64,000 bases of DNA from Nageia nagi (GCA_050084985.1 JBITNC010000001.1:56296001-56360000), one strand, 5' to 3'; shown: positions 36,443 through 49,500, counted from the stretch's first letter. The notes: generated by a model from the sequence alone, not told the origin. Numbers and translations: made by a program.

Positions 36443-37316
36443 TATTCAAGAAATATGACTATGAAATTAGAAGAATGAATAGTGGTAGGTTAGTTGCAGT
36501 TGGCATAAGGAATTTCAGAAATATGTATATATTGATAGAGACTTCAGATAGATCATTTTTTATTAGAAAGGAGGATGAAGATTAGCTTTGGCACAAGAGA
36601 CTTAGCTACATCAGCTTTGGCAACTTAGTTAAAATCAGTTCAAATAGAGTATTTTGAGATATCCCAAGTATCGAGAAACCACCAAATAGTATTTGTTATT
36701 TGTGTCAAAAGGATAAGATCACTAGATCCACTTTCAAGATAAAGAATTATTATTCTAACAAACCCCTAGAGCTTGTTCATACTAATGTTTTTGGTCTTAT
36801 GAAAATGCAAAGTATAAATGGGGATAAATCCTTCATTTTATGCATAGATGATTATTCTAGGATGACATGGATATTATTTTTGAAACCTAAGTTAGAACTA
36901 GAAGAACTTGAAAATTTTGAGACCTTTAAGAACTAAGAAAAAAATTAGATTGGTTGAAGGAGGATCTAATGTTTGAGATCAGAAGAGGAGATGAGTTTAT
37001 TTCAAATGATTTCAATGAGTTCTATCACAAATAAAATATTAGGAGATAACTTTCTATAGCAAGGATACCTCAACAAAATAGTGGGTGAAAAGAAAGAATA
37101 GGTCTATTCAAGAAATATCATGAACAATGTTGAAAGAAAGTAACATAGCTAACAAGTTTTGAAAAGAAGTAGTCCATATGATAATTTATATTTAGAATAG
37201 GTGTATCTTAAGACACCAAGAGAGTAAGACACCCTATGAGTTATGGTTCGGCAAAAGAGCATCAACAAGATACTTCAAAGTCTTTAGGAGTAAGTGCTAC
37301 ATTAACAGGGAAAAAA
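36443..37316 (+). pseudogene. SIRE-like Copia pre-integrase and integrase fragment
   Basis: The plus strand gives a gag-pre-integrase segment (LWHKRLSY near 36590), the Cys finger (CYLCQK) and the integrase core start (NGDKSFILCIDDYSRMTW). Then, with stops, come a PQQN..ERKNR-like catalytic-Glu region and [11 protein letters not shown] (about 37230). It is clearly related to 47420-48150 of the SIRE-like element. It is cut at 36443 by Copia-B and at 37316 by the Tat-like Gypsy LTR. Part of it is nearly duplicated at 12004-12262. Confidence 0.8.
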
Positions 37317-37936
37317 TGTAGATGCCTAAAAGTGAATTATTATTTATTAAATAATTCATTTTAGAGCCTCAATGATGTATTATATGAAAATATGTTAAAT
37401 AATACCCAAAGTCATATCAAAGCTATGTAATATGTCTAGTGGACCCTTGTGGCATGTACAAGAGATCAAAAAGATCAAAGCCATGTAAAATTGTACCATA
37501 TATAAAGGCATCACTTGATAACCTTAAACCTTATGAGTAAATAAATATGAGGCAAACTTTCAAGAGATTCTAGCACATGTTACATCAATCTGTTATGTGC
37601 AAATATTATTCTTAAGTTATATCTTATGTTTTCTATCTAATGATTCTTTCATTCACTCATCGCTACATTCTTCATAGCATTTGTTATATTACTTATTTTA
37701 GGCCACTAGCGGTGCATCTCTTTTAGAACACCAATGATGTGCAATTGAATGAATGTATGCTTATCTTTTGTAAATATTACTCTTAACAGAATGAACATGC
37801 AATCTAATTAAACATAAGTATCTTTTTATTATTAATTATTGCCATATTTTAGATATATGCATCAATAAAATAAAGTAGGCCAATAGTGCATTAATTAACC
37901 CCCATAAATAATTATATGTATTATTTTGGATCTACA
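37317..37936 (+). repeat. 5' LTR of the Tat-like element
   Basis: It starts TGTAGATGCCTAAAAGTG and ends TTTTGGATCTACA. TTTTGGTGAACTCATC follows directly, a decayed form of the TGGTGAACCCGACG primer site used by the element at 18982. It contains CCACTAGCGGTGC, then ATCTCTTTTAG, then a CACCAATGATGTGC block (37702-37741) reminiscent of the other element's motif. Confidence 0.88.
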
Positions 37937-38244
37937 TTTTGGTGAACTCATCTGTTCAATTCATCTTACCCTTTTAGCAAGATCTCATGAAATCTCTATA
38001 TGGGATCTATGCCATTAATGGCGTACATTATTATTCCTAGGATATTAGTGGTGTGTAAATTGATTATATTATGCCCCTCCTTTGGGAATTGAACACAAAT
38101 ATGATTGAAATGCAAAAAAAATAACAATAATGAACAATTCATACAGTTCATCATATGGTCTTGCTATCCAAGTTGGGCCTTCTAATATTACACAATTACA
38201 TAGTTTGGATGAATATGATGGCATCTTCACTTCACCCTTGATAG

Positions 38245-39900
38245 ATGACACTAAAATTTCCCCTACCACCCAACCATAAGACCCCTAAGTTTGAGATGTT
38301 TAGTGATGAAAAAGATCCCAAACAACATCTCATTAGCTTTAAGGAGGAGTGCTTGTTGAATTTAGGATTGGAGGAGAGATTGATGGAAAAATTCTTCCCA
38401 ATGAGTCTAAAAGGGGATGCTAGTCAATGGTTCTATGCTCTACCTGGTAATTCAATTGATTCATTCAAGACCTTAGTCAAAGCATTTATGGCCAATATAA
38501 GCATAATATCAAGGACCAAAGTAATGTGTCTCAATTATGCATACTTCAACAAGGAAGTAATGAAATCTTAGAGAAGTATATTTTATGCTTCAAAAAGGTA
38601 TGGCAATCTATTTGAAGTAAATTAGATGAGAATGAAATTTGTACTATTTTTCATGAATCTATTATACTTGTTCTTCACTTGCATGCTCCTAGTGCTAAAG
38701 ATATAGGTTTTAGTATACTTTTTTAACATTTATTACAAAAAGAGAAGGTATTATTAGCTTTGGGTGAACTTAAGTATGCACCTAACTCTTTTGTTAAAGA
38801 TAATCATAAAATATATGCAAAGAAAGATGAAAAATTAGTACATATGGAGGATAGACCTACTTCTCCACCAAAGTTACAAAGGTCTAATACTGCAAAAGAT
38901 GCAACCACACATTATTTTGAGGGATCTAATAAAAAAGGACTTCTGCATCCCCTTGAATCCTCTTCTTAAGATGATAATACTCCCATGGGGCATTTTGATT
39001 CATATTGCACTTACCATCAAAGAAAAGGACATGTTACAAATTTTTACAAGACATTAGAGACACCAATATTGGATCTTATTGAACAAGGAAGGTATAAAGT
39101 TTGTGAAATCCTTGTCAACCAAGGACCTACAATCAATATCGTCTTAGTGGAAAAGAAGGTTTGTGCCAACTTGAGAAGAGGATGCCCACACCATGTCCCA
39201 AATATAGTCATAATGGAACAAGTAAGTATCCCACTTGATTCTAAAGTTTATAGCATGATTGATCAATTGAAAAATACACCTACAAAAATTAGACTATATG
39301 ATCTTATTTCTACTTCTCAAGTTCATAGGGATATACTATATGCCTTGTCTACAAATGAAAGTATCCCTACTAATATTTTAGTTGCTATGTTTTCTAAAAA
39401 AAATAAAACTATTAAACAATGTGATGCTATTTCCTTTTACAAATTTGAAAAGCTCAATAAAGAATTGTTAGGTGAATGCTCAGCTTTATATATCACACCT
39501 ATGGTTGATGGATGGGAAGTTAAACGAACAATGGTAGAGAATGGATTAGCTATAAATGTATGCTCTAATCATTTTTTGATTCAATTGTAAGAAAAAGGTG
39601 TAGAAATCCCTCCATTAGAAGATGCTACTTTTAGAATTAAAGCCTATGATAGCTCATCAAAGAAACCATTGGGAATAGATACAATTATGATTACTACAAG
39701 TGTCAAGACTATAGCATTTTAAGTTATAGATTCCAAGTTATCATATAACATGTTATTGGGGAGACCTTAGATTCATGATATGGATGCAGTACCATCCACA
39801 TTACATGGAAGATTAAAATTTAAATTCCAAGATGAATTACATAAAATCATGGGAGATTTTGAAGCATAGACACTTTGTAATGTTGCTTATTTCAAATATC
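38245..39900 (+). pseudogene. Tat-like gag and protease remnant
   Basis: The gag capsid region (38245-38571) has DPKQHLISFKEEC and ASQWFYALPGNSIDSFK. After stops a zinc-knuckle remnant appears (CTYHQRKGHVTNF, about 39007), then a long open stretch to 39590. The protease C-terminal region follows (SYNMLLGRP, IHDMDAVPSTLHG, 39740-39820). In that region the conserved Trp after GRP has become a stop (TGG to TAG) and a Gln before VIDSKL is also a stop (fits CAA to TAA). Confidence 0.78.
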
Positions 39901-40621
39901 TTGCCATGTTATCACCATGATATGAGATAGAACCTTTGGAATACCCTACACTAGGGGCAACTACAAAAAAATAGGTCCAGATCATAGAGATAGGTATAGA
40001 AACCTATACAATTGATAGCATGGACCTGTTTGCATCCATCAAAGATTTTGTATGACCATGGATATTGACCATTGAAGGCATCTAGTGATGTACAATACTA
40101 CCAATAGGATATCAATGACATAAAAATGTTGAATATAATGATCAATATTGCTCTACCTTATCTAAAACATCAAACCAAACCTCTTTAATGGACATACCAT
40201 CATCTTCTGAACCAGGTAAGATCTTTTCCTCTTCATTCATTCATAATTACATGGTTCAAAATTGCAAATACAAAGGGGGGGTTTAGAAAATTTTGAACAA
40301 GGAATGAATGCTTTCCCTGATACTTCTAAGGCTCAAATTACCAAAATAGGCTTAAGTAGTGATGATTAAGTAAAACAAAAATGGGTTCTTATTAAATTTG
40401 TTAAAGAGTGTAATTTGATAGAATTATTGGATGATATTAATGTAGATACATGGATTGATGATTCTATACCTCTTGAATTTGATTGTTTTAGTATTGATGA
40501 TGATCTTCTTGAATAATTGGAGGCACACTCAAAATTGCTAAAATCTAATGAGAAATACAAAGCAACTTATATTTTTAATGAGTATGCTTACTTTGGTCAA
40601 GAGATCAATTTTCATTAAGTA

Positions 40622-42200
40622 TTGCAAGTCCAACCCTTAGATTCAACTAATGATGTCGTACCAAATATTGAGGAGCTACCATCTTTGTTACAAAAGAAAG
40701 AAGATCTTATATTCCCACAAGAAGAGTTGATACACATCAATATTGACATTTTGTATGATGAAAGGTGGATACAAGTTGGAGTAGCCGTACCTCCTCCCCA
40801 ATAAGAAAGTTACAAAAATAAATTCATTGAATATTCTAAGAATTTTTCTTGGTCTTATGATGATATGACAAGTGTAGATCCTTCATTTGTTATGCATAAT
40901 TTACCATTGAAAAAAGGAGCCAACCCAATCAAACAAAAATAAAAAAAGATGCATCCTTCCAAGGCATTACTAGTCAAGAAAGAGATTGAGAAATATTTGA
41001 ATGCTGGATCCATAAGGCCAATTGATTATTTTGAATGGTTGGCTAATATTGTCTCTATTTCTAAACTAACTGGTGAGATCCATGTATGTACTAATTTTCA
41101 TGATATTAATAATGCTTGTCCAAAAGATGATTTTCCATTGCTAATATTGATATGATTGTTGATAGTATAGCTGGTCATGATACATTCTTATTTATGGATG
41201 GATTTTCTAGCTATAAGTAAATATTGATTAACCCTCCTAACCAACATAAAATAACTTTTACAACCACTTGGGGTAATTTTTGTTGGAAGGTTATGCCTTT
41301 TGAACTTAAAAATGTAGGAGTTACATATCAAAGAGAAATGGTCACCATGTTTCATGAGCACATTCATAAGACTATGGAGGTATATGTTGATGACATTTTA
41401 GTCGAATTTAAATAAGGCTAAGATCATCTACAAGCACTTGAAGAGGTATTCACCATTTTGCAAAGGTACAAACTAAGATTTAAACCTCAAAAATGTGTAT
41501 TTGGTGTTACTTCTAGTAAATTATTAGGGTTCATGGTTTCTAATCAAGGAATAGAAGTAGACCCTAAGAAGGTTAAAGCTATTGTTAGTATGCCTCCACC
41601 CAAAAACTTGAAACAATTAAAGAGCCTCCAAGGTAAAATAAATTTAGTTAGAAGATTCATCTCAAACTTAGAGACAAGTGTAGGTCATCCACCTATTTAC
41701 TTAAAAAGGATGTCAAGTTTGTATGGGATGATAATTATCAAAAATCACTTGAGGATATCAAACAATATTTACTTAATTCTCCTATCCTAGTGCCCATGGA
41801 TTTCTCAAAACCTACTTACTTATACATCTCAACCACATTATATGCATTAGGCATAATGTTTTATCAAAAAGATACAAAAACTAAGGAAAAATCCATTTAT
41901 TATCTCAACAAAACATTGATTGATTATGAGACTAGATACATTACTATGAAAAAATTGCTATGGCATTATCTTCACTACTGAAAAATTGAGACATTATTTA
42001 TTATATTGCACTACATTTATTATTAGTCCTATTAACCCATTGAAATATCTTATGGCTAAGAAACATTTATCAAGTAGATTTGCAAAATGGCTAATGTTAT
42101 TATAGGAATTCAACATTAATGTTGTAAAGCAAAAATCTATCAAAGGCTAAACCATCACAGATTTGATAGTTGATTTCCCTCAAGATAGAGAGTGAGTCAT
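40622..42200 (+). pseudogene. Tat-like reverse transcriptase and first RNase H
   Basis: Open pieces give FSWSYDDMTSVDPSFVMHNL (about 40850), then KMHPSKALLVKKEIEKYL and the RT palm (ACPKDDFPL, GNFCWKVMPFELKNVGVTYQ). The catalytic YVDD at about 41390 is intact. The connection/thumb follows (LRFKPQKCVFGVTSSKLLGF) and the start of a Gypsy RNase H (KPTYLYISTTLYALG, 41800-42180). At least five stops or shifts break it up. Wording around FCWKVMPF is typical of Tat/Athila rather than chromovirus RTs. Confidence 0.85.
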
Positions 42201-42289
42201 CCATGAAGCATTTTCAGATGAATGTCAAGGCTAATCATGTTGCTAGTGGTGTATAGACTTGCTATAGGGCCATCAACGGTGTGAATTTG

Positions 42290-42935
42290 ATGAGATCTTG
42301 ATCTTTATGACTACATATGCCTTACAGAAGATGAACCCACTATTTGGACCCTATATTTTGATGGTTCAAAATGCTCCCATAAAGTAAAAGCAGGTATTAT
42401 CTTAGTATCTCCCACAAATGAGGTAATCCCTATGTCTTACAAACTTGGTTTTGACTACACAAATAATATGGTTGAATATAAGGCACCAATATTAGGATTG
42501 AAAGCTATTATCAATTTGAAAATCAAGGATATAGAGATATAGGTGGATTCATATCTTATTATCAATAAAGTGCAAGATTTATTTGATACTAAGGATGAAA
42601 ATTTAAAACCTTATAGACCTATGGTGACTGATTTATTGAATCAATTTGATATATACACTATTTAGAATATTCTAAGAACTAATAATAGGTATGCAAATGC
42701 AATGGTAAGTGCAACCTCTCTAGCACTAATTGAGATTGAGGATGAAGAGAATATCCTCATAATTCGTAAGTTAAGCTCTCCTTCTTACATGGATCATATG
42801 CATGAGATTTAGGCTTGTCTTATCATGGAAAAGAATGATTTTTAGAATTGGTACTTTGATATCTACAATTATTTGAAAAATCAAACAATTTCTAAAAATT
42901 TTGATAGAAATGAAAAAGTGAGATTGAAAAGATTC
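42290..42935 (+). pseudogene. second, archaeal-type RNase H of the Tat-like element
   Basis: This separate RNase H fold lies downstream of the first: WTLYFDGSKCSHKVKAG, NNMVEYKAPILGLKA, then VDSYLIINKV. The three acidic catalytic positions (FDGS Asp, VEYKA Glu, DSxLII Asp) are all still encoded. A second RNase H between the RT block and integrase is a known hallmark of Tat-lineage Gypsy elements. Several stops (for example before VDSYL and after YTI) show it is dead. The SIRE-like element inserted just after it at 42940. Confidence 0.75.
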
Positions 42936-42940
42936 ATAGT

Positions 42941-45000
42941 TGTTGAGCATGTGTGATTATCATTGTTGTCAACACATGGTTTTGGTAAAGATCGGGTTCT
43001 GGAAGTGATGAAGTCAGCAAGAAGAATTGAAAAGCTGGGGTTAGTAAATAAAGCATTCCAAACCGGGTTTCGGAAGTGATGAAGTCAGCAAGAAGAATTG
43101 AAAAGCTGGGGTTAGTAAATAAAGCATTCCGGACTGGGTTCCAGAAGTGATGAAGTTAGTAAGAAGAATTGAAAAGTTGGGGTTAGTAAATAAAGCATTC
43201 CAGACCAGGTTCCGAAAGTGATGAAGTCAGCAAGAAGAATTGAAAAGCTAGGGTTAGTAAATAAAGCGTTCTGGACCGGGTTCCGGAAGTGATGAAGTCA
43301 GCAAGGAGAATTGACAAGCTGGGGTTAGTAAATAAAGCATTTTAGATCGGGTTTCGGAGATGATGAGGTCAGCAAGGGGTGATTAAAAAGGTCGAAGTCA
43401 GTAGATTAAGTGTTTCAGAATGAAATGATAAAAGCTCAGTTGTGAAAAAACCAGGTTCCGGAGAAAGTGAGTAGAGCATTTCAGAAGCATGAAGATGACG
43501 TCACGGGGAGAACAACGTTCACATTTTTGAATGAAACCAGGTCTTGGAGATGATGAGGTCAGCAAGGAGTGATCAAATAATCAGAGCCAGTGAGTAAAAC
43601 ATTTTGGAATGTAGAGATGAGAATAGCAAAGAGAGATCAAATAGCCGAAGCCAGTAAATAGAATATCTCGAAAGCGATAAGGATAGCGAGAAGTCAGATC
43701 ACATCTTTAAGTTTCTTTTTTCTGGAAATGACATCAGTACGGACATCATGGGAAGCATTTTACTCTACTTTCAGATTCCAAAGAAGATGACGTTAGCATC
43801 TAGTGTTGAAAAGTCTGGAAGGCCACGCAGATACCTTGGAACTCTCTTCCGGAGTCCGGAGATGATGACATCATGGTGTGGACATCGCGGGAAGCATTTT
43901 ATTCTACTTCCAGAGTCCAAAGAAGATGACATTAGCAGTTGGTGTTGAAAAGTCTAGAAGGCCATGCAGATATCTTGGAACTCTCTTTCAGAATCTGAAG
44001 ATGATGACATCATGGTGTGTTCAATAAACATCCGATAAGCTAGTAAATCTCTAGGCTATAGAAAGAGACTCCGGAACTAAGGCTAGACAAAAAGGAGAAA
44101 CCCAGAACTACCATTATGAAGAAGAAAAGAGTCCAGGATTATAAGAAATAATCAGATACTATCAAATCTTTGAAATCAGTGGAGAAAGAGCTATACATGT
44201 CTAAACAACTCTGTTTGAGCAATAGGAGCATTCGTCAGTTACAGCAGTTACAGTCTCATATAGTGAACACTCTTAGTGCAGGAGCAGTTACAAATAAAGA
44301 TTCCTTTTCAATTTATTTTTGATAATGTGTTATGATAGGAATAGTTTCATGGGGGTTTTCTTGATGTGTAACGGTATGTGAAGAGGGTATTGGAGTGACA
44401 GTGAAAAACTGGCGAGAAAAGAAGTGCGCAAGAGAAGGTAATAGCGAGGAAGAGGTGGAGAGTGGATTTGAGAAGTGTGTAGTGGAGAGGGAAGAGCGTG
44501 GAAGAGGGGAGTATCCGGAGTATGTGAAGTGAGCAAATGAATATGCAGAGAGGATAGTGATTGTTTAACGGTGTTACTTTAGAGCTGTGTGCAGAGATCA
44601 AATAATGAGCATTAGAGCTAGACCATTGAGGGTCTTCTAGAACTATATTCCTTCCTCCTTTTTGAATGTTGTATCAAGTGGGTGCTTGATAGCTGGAGTT
44701 GGTGCTCCAAGCAGTAGGTGCTACTATATTTAAAGTGGTAGTTGGTGCTACCCTTCACAGTTGGTGCTGTGAATCTATAAGCTTTCTTTAATGACTAGAT
44801 TTGGATTGGAGTCCAAGCAGTCATGTTCGGGGATGTAGCCAATTTGGTGAACCTCGTTATATCTGGTGTTGTGTGATGTACTTGGTGTGCTTGCTCAATT
44901 TTCTTTGACTTTTAATTTGTCTTTATTTACGAAGCTTAAATTGATTATTTTTATATACACTGATTCACACCCCCCTCTCAGTGTCACTCGAAGTCCAACA
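42941..45000 (+). repeat. 5' LTR of the SIRE-like element (2060 bp)
   Basis: It starts TGTTGAGCATGTGTG and ends GAAGTCCAACA. The first 430 bases are a 71-bp tandem array. Later parts repeat 'TCTGGAAGGCCACGCAGAT' blocks near 43808-43990. A possible transcription start region precedes CTTCACAGTTGGTGCTGTG near 44750. Confidence 0.92.
42990..43420 (+). repeat. 71-bp tandem repeats within the SIRE-like LTR
   Basis: Units begin near 42994, 43065, 43136, 43207, 43278 and 43349 with (C)CGGGTTCCGGAAGTGATG and end in AGTAAATAAAGCATTCC. The same array occupies about 50415-50845 of the 3' LTR. The CCGGGTTCCGG core varies between copies almost only by C/T and G/A change. Confidence 0.9.
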
Positions 45001-45002
45001 AT

Positions 45003-45014
45003 TGGTATCAGAGC
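45003..45014 (+). other. primer-binding site, initiator tRNA-Met type
   Basis: TGGTATCAGAGC two bases after the LTR is the standard plant Copia primer site complementary to initiator tRNA-Met. Copia-B has a one-base variant (TGGTATCAAAGC). Confidence 0.9.
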
Positions 45015-45064
45015 AAGGTTCCTACTTAGGCTATAACAGCTAAGGAGATCCTGGTAGTGGCACT

Positions 45065-46528
45065 ATGGCAAGCAGAGAAGGTTTCTCATCTAACAAGGCA
45101 CCTCTCTTTGATGGAACCAATTATGCTTTCTGGAAAATTCGAATGAAGACTTATCTCAGTGCATTAGGTTTTGGTACTTGGGATGCTGTTAAAAGGGGTT
45201 ACACTCCTCCCCCTATAGGTCCATCAGATGAAGCAGAAAGAAAGGCATTTGAATGTGATGCAAAAGCAAGAAATGCCCTAATGTGTGGTCTTGTGGACAG
45301 TGAACTGGTGAAAGTTATGGCGTGCAAATCTGTAAAAGAAATATGGAATAAGTTGAAGAGCATGCACAAAGGAGATGATAAAGTCAAAGAAGCAAAACTC
45401 CAAACTCATAGAGCTCAATTCGAAGTTCTAAAGATGAATGAAGATGAAACCATCGAAGCATACATGTTGAGAGTAAATGAAATTACTAATGCAATCAGAG
45501 GTCTTGGAGAAGAAATTGAAGATCATGTCATCGTGAAAAAGGTACTGCAATCTCTCACATCTCGCTTTGATTCAAAGGTGTCTGCTATTGAAGAAGCAAA
45601 AAATTTGAAAACTTTCAGCATGGATGAAATGCATGGATCACTGACTGCTTATGAAATGAGGATCAGAAAAGCAAAACATTCAGAAAAGGAAGCAGCGTTT
45701 AAAGCCAATAACAGTACCAAAGCCAAAATAGATTCTGATGATGAGGAACAATCTGATGAAGCAAAAGCAAATTTTGTTAGAAAGCTAAAAAGGGGAAAAG
45801 GTAAATATAAAGGCAAGCTACCATTTAAATGTTTTAACTGTGGTGGTATTGGTCATTTCATTTCAAAATGTCCATATAGAAAAATTGATAAAGATGATCA
45901 AGAATCATATTTTGAGAAAAACTACAAAATGAAATCTCATGCTCGAAATAGAAGGTCAAATAGACAGAGCTTCATATCTAAAAATGAAGGCTCCACTGAT
46001 GATGATTCCAGTAATGAATCAGAAAAAGAATACAATGGAGCATTGTTTATGGCATTTGAAGAGAAACTGAATGAAGATAATCAAAATGACCAAGAACATA
46101 AAAAGGAAGAGACAGATGAAGAAAATGACTGTGAGATTGAGATTGATCTTGAAGAAGAACTAATAACAGCATTGAATGAACTGAATAAAGAAATAAAGAA
46201 AAATAAGAAACTCTTAAAAAGGTTTGATGATGCAAGTAATATTATAGAAAACTTAAAAATAGAAGTGGAAGAATCTAAGAGGATAAATGAGAGTTTGGAG
46301 GAACAGCTTCTTGTGAAAGTTAAAAATTGCAGTAAGCTTGAAGAAGAAATAACTGGGCTACGTATGCAACTAGAGGAAGTCACCAAGAAAATCAGCTCTT
46401 TTGAATATCTAGAAGGAAGGTCGACTAAACTCAACGAAATCATTAACAGTCAAAGAATGTTTTCTGATAAATCTGGTCTAGGATATGAACAAGGACAATC
46501 TTCCAATGACATAAAAGGGAAAACATAA
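45065..46528 (+). CDS. SIRE-like gag (487 codons, open)
   Basis: The start MASREGFSSNKAPLFDGTNY lies 50 bases after the primer site, with FWKIRMKTYL typical of Copia gag. The UBN2-type capsid region spans about residues 60-200. A perfect CCHC zinc knuckle lies near residues 256-269 (CFNCGGIGHFISKC). An acidic linker and a C-terminal region with heptad-like Leu/Ile spacing (about 350-460) suggest a coiled coil. The product would coat genomic RNA in cytoplasmic particles. The stop at 46528 appears to come from a lost A in the A-run near 46521: the neighbouring frame continues as a Lys-rich linker leading into two more zinc knuckles. The gag was therefore probably fused to pol. Confidence 0.85.
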   Translation: MASREGFSSNKAPLFDGTNYAFWKIRMKTYLSALGFGTWDAVKRGYTPPPIGPSDEAERKAFECDAKARNALMCGLVDSELVKVMACKSVKEIWNKLKSMHKGDDKVKEAKLQTHRAQFEVLKMNEDETIEAYMLRVNEITNAIRGLGEEIEDHVIVKKVLQSLTSRFDSKVSAIEEAKNLKTFSMDEMHGSLTAYEMRIRKAKHSEKEAAFKANNSTKAKIDSDDEEQSDEAKANFVRKLKRGKGKYKGKLPFKCFNCGGIGHFISKCPYRKIDKDDQESYFEKNYKMKSHARNRRSNRQSFISKNEGSTDDDSSNESEKEYNGALFMAFEEKLNEDNQNDQEHKKEETDEENDCEIEIDLEEELITALNELNKEIKKNKKLLKRFDDASNIIENLKIEVEESKRINESLEEQLLVKVKNCSKLEEEITGLRMQLEEVTKKISSFEYLEGRSTKLNEIINSQRMFSDKSGLGYEQGQSSNDIKGKT

Positions 46529-49500
46529 AAGAAACCAAAAAGAAGGAAGATAGCTCAGGACTGGAGGATGATGGCTTCATTCAAGTGCATTCCAGAAGAA
46601 GACCCTATGCAGGACTAAGAAGTACTCAGCAATATAATAGCTACATCCATCCCTTCAATGGATACTATTTCAAATGCAATGTGTATGGACACAAAATTTC
46701 TGAATGTAAGTATAATATCACTCCAAGAACCTTTGTTACTAGGAATGCATTCGGCCCACTAATGGAGTATCCAGTTGAGTGTTACAACTGTCATGAGTAT
46801 GGACACATTGCCAGATTCTGCAGAAATAATCATGGCATGAGGTTCTTTCCATCGAGACAATTTCCTTCCATAAGATAGAATAAACAGTTTCAGAGAAGTC
46901 ATCCACAGGAAGAAGAAAAATATAATAAAAAACAAGAAGCTGAAATAAAAGTAAAACAAGTATGGAAAGAAAAGGAGAAACTCAGAGAGGATAAAGAGTC
47001 TTTAATTGTTCAAACAGCATTAAAAGCTCAAGACAAACCATCACTATGGATATTAGACAGCGGATGCTCAAGTCACATGATAGGTGACAAGAAGAAATTT
47101 CAAAAACTATAAGAATATGAAGGTGGGTCAGTAAGATTTGGAAATAATGATGGCGCACAGATTATCAGCAAAGGGACAGTCAAAATAAATGACAGCAACA
47201 TCAGATCCAAAGAGGTATTATTTGTTGTGGGACTGAAGCATAATTTGTTGAGCGTCAGTCAAATATGTGACAAAGGACATGATGTAATTTTCAAAAAGCA
47301 TGGCTGTGAGATCTGAAGGGCAAATAGTGGTAGACTTGTAGCAGTTGGTACAAGAACCTGTGGTAATTTATACACCTTATCAGATATTTCAGAGGGATCA
47401 TGTCTTCTAGGCAAGGAGAGTGATGACTGGCTATGGCATAAGAGATTGGGACACATCTGTTTTAAAAACTTGATGAACATTTGCTCAAAAAGAACAGTAA
47501 GAGATATGCCCAGTATTAGCACACCAGCAAATGATATTTGTGATTCATGCCAAAGGGGAAAGCAAACTCGGGCAAAGTTCAAAGTGAAAGAATATCACAC
47601 AAGCAGACCATTGGAAATCATACACACCGACCTATGCGGACCAATGAGAACACAAAGCATCAATGGAGATAAGTATTTTATTCTATTCATAGATGATTAT
47701 TCAAGAATGACTTGGGTGCAATTTTTGAGACATAAATCTGAAGCTTTTGAAATGTTCAAAGCATTTAAAAATCAAGTAGAAAATTAGATAGAGAGGAGAA
47801 TTAAATGTCTTCGCTCAGACAGAGGAGGTGAGTTCACTTCTGATGAGTTTTTTGAGTTTTGCATACAACATAGAATTAAAAGACAATTCTCTGCAGTAAG
47901 AACTCCACAACAAAATGGAGTAGTTGAAAGAAAAAATAGAGCAGTACAAGAAATGGCTCGAACCATGCTGATAGAAAGCAAGGTTGCTGATAAGTTCTGG
48001 AAAGAAGCAGTGCATATTGTAGTGCATATTCAAAATAGATGTATGATGCGACCACATGAGGACAGAACACCATATGAATTATGGTTTGGAAGAAGAGCTA
48101 CAGTGAGGCACTTTAAGATCTTTGGCAGTAAATGCTATATCAAGAGAATAGAAGAAAATTTAGGAAAGTTTGAGGATAGATCTGATGAAGGTATCTTTCT
48201 TGGTTACTCTTCAAAGAGCAAAGCATACAGGTGTTACAATAAAAGGACAAAAATAATCGTTGATAGTGCTGATGTTCGTGTTGATGAGCAAAGAGATCTT
48301 CCCAAGAGAAATGATGATGATGATCTTCCTGCCTATCAAGATTCAATTGAAGAAGACAAAAAGAATAAAAACAAATCTAAGCCTCCTGTACAACAATCAC
48401 AAGTAAAGAAACCAAAAGATTCAAATCCACCAAGTAACCCAAATAGTGTTTCAGAAAATGAGTCGGAAGAAGATGAAAATTCAAAAACTCCACCAAATAG
48501 ATGGCACAAGGATCATCCACAAGAGCAAATCATCGGTGAGTTTCATACAGGCATCCAAACTTGCAGAGGGGTTTCACGCACCTATTCTCTCCTATCCAAT
48601 ATAAAGCCTAAAAATGTCTCAGAAGCTAGCCAAGATGAAAGCTGGATGAAAGCAATGGAGGAAGAACTCAATCAAATTGAAAAGAATGAAACATGGGAAC
48701 TCGTTCCTAGACTAGCCAACAAAAATGTGATTGGCACAAAGTGGATTTTTCACAATAAGTTGAATGAAGATGGGATAGTGGTTCGAAATAAAGCTAGACT
48801 TGTCTGCAAGGGATATGCTCAAGTTGAAGGAATTGATTTTGAAGAAACTTTTGCACCTATGGCCAGATTAGAAGCTATTCGCATGTTTTTAGCTTTTGCA
48901 GTGTATAAAGACTTTAAAGTTTATCAAATGGATGTAAAATCAGCCTTTCTAAATGGCAAAATTAAGGAAGAAGTCTATATTGAACAGCCAGATGGTTTCC
49001 AATTGGGAGAGAATCCTAATCTGGTATGCAAACTAAAGAAGGCTCTGTATGGTTTAAAACAGGCACCTCGAGCATGGTACTCTAGACTTGATACATATCT
49101 TCAGCAGCAAGGCTTTAGAAAAGGAATGGTGGATAGCAATTTATACATTAAATCAGAAAAGGAAAATCAGCTAATTGTTGTTGTCTATGTAGATGATATA
49201 ATTTTTGGAGGAAGCAAGAATGAGTTATGTAAAAATCTTGCTGATAACATGCAAACAGAATTCGAGATGTCTATGATAGGTGAGCTTGCATTTTTTCTCG
49301 GCTTACAAATAAATCAGTTGAAGAATGGCATGTTCATTTCTCAAACTAAGTATGTTAAGGAGATGCTGAAGAAGTTTACCATGGAAGACTGTAAACCTGT
49401 GAGCACCCCTATGACGACAGGATGCAAATTATGCAAGGATGATAAAGCACCAACAGTAGATCAAACATAATACAGGTCAATGATTGGAAGTTTATTATAT

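Noticed and set aside
45003-45014. tRNA gene suggested by the tRNA-like match
   Set aside because: Only the 3' end complement is present, directly after an LTR. It is a primer-binding site.
46047-46443. Minus-strand frames opposite the SIRE-like gag
   Set aside because: They are low-complexity Ser/Leu-rich antisense of a Lys/Glu-rich coiled coil.
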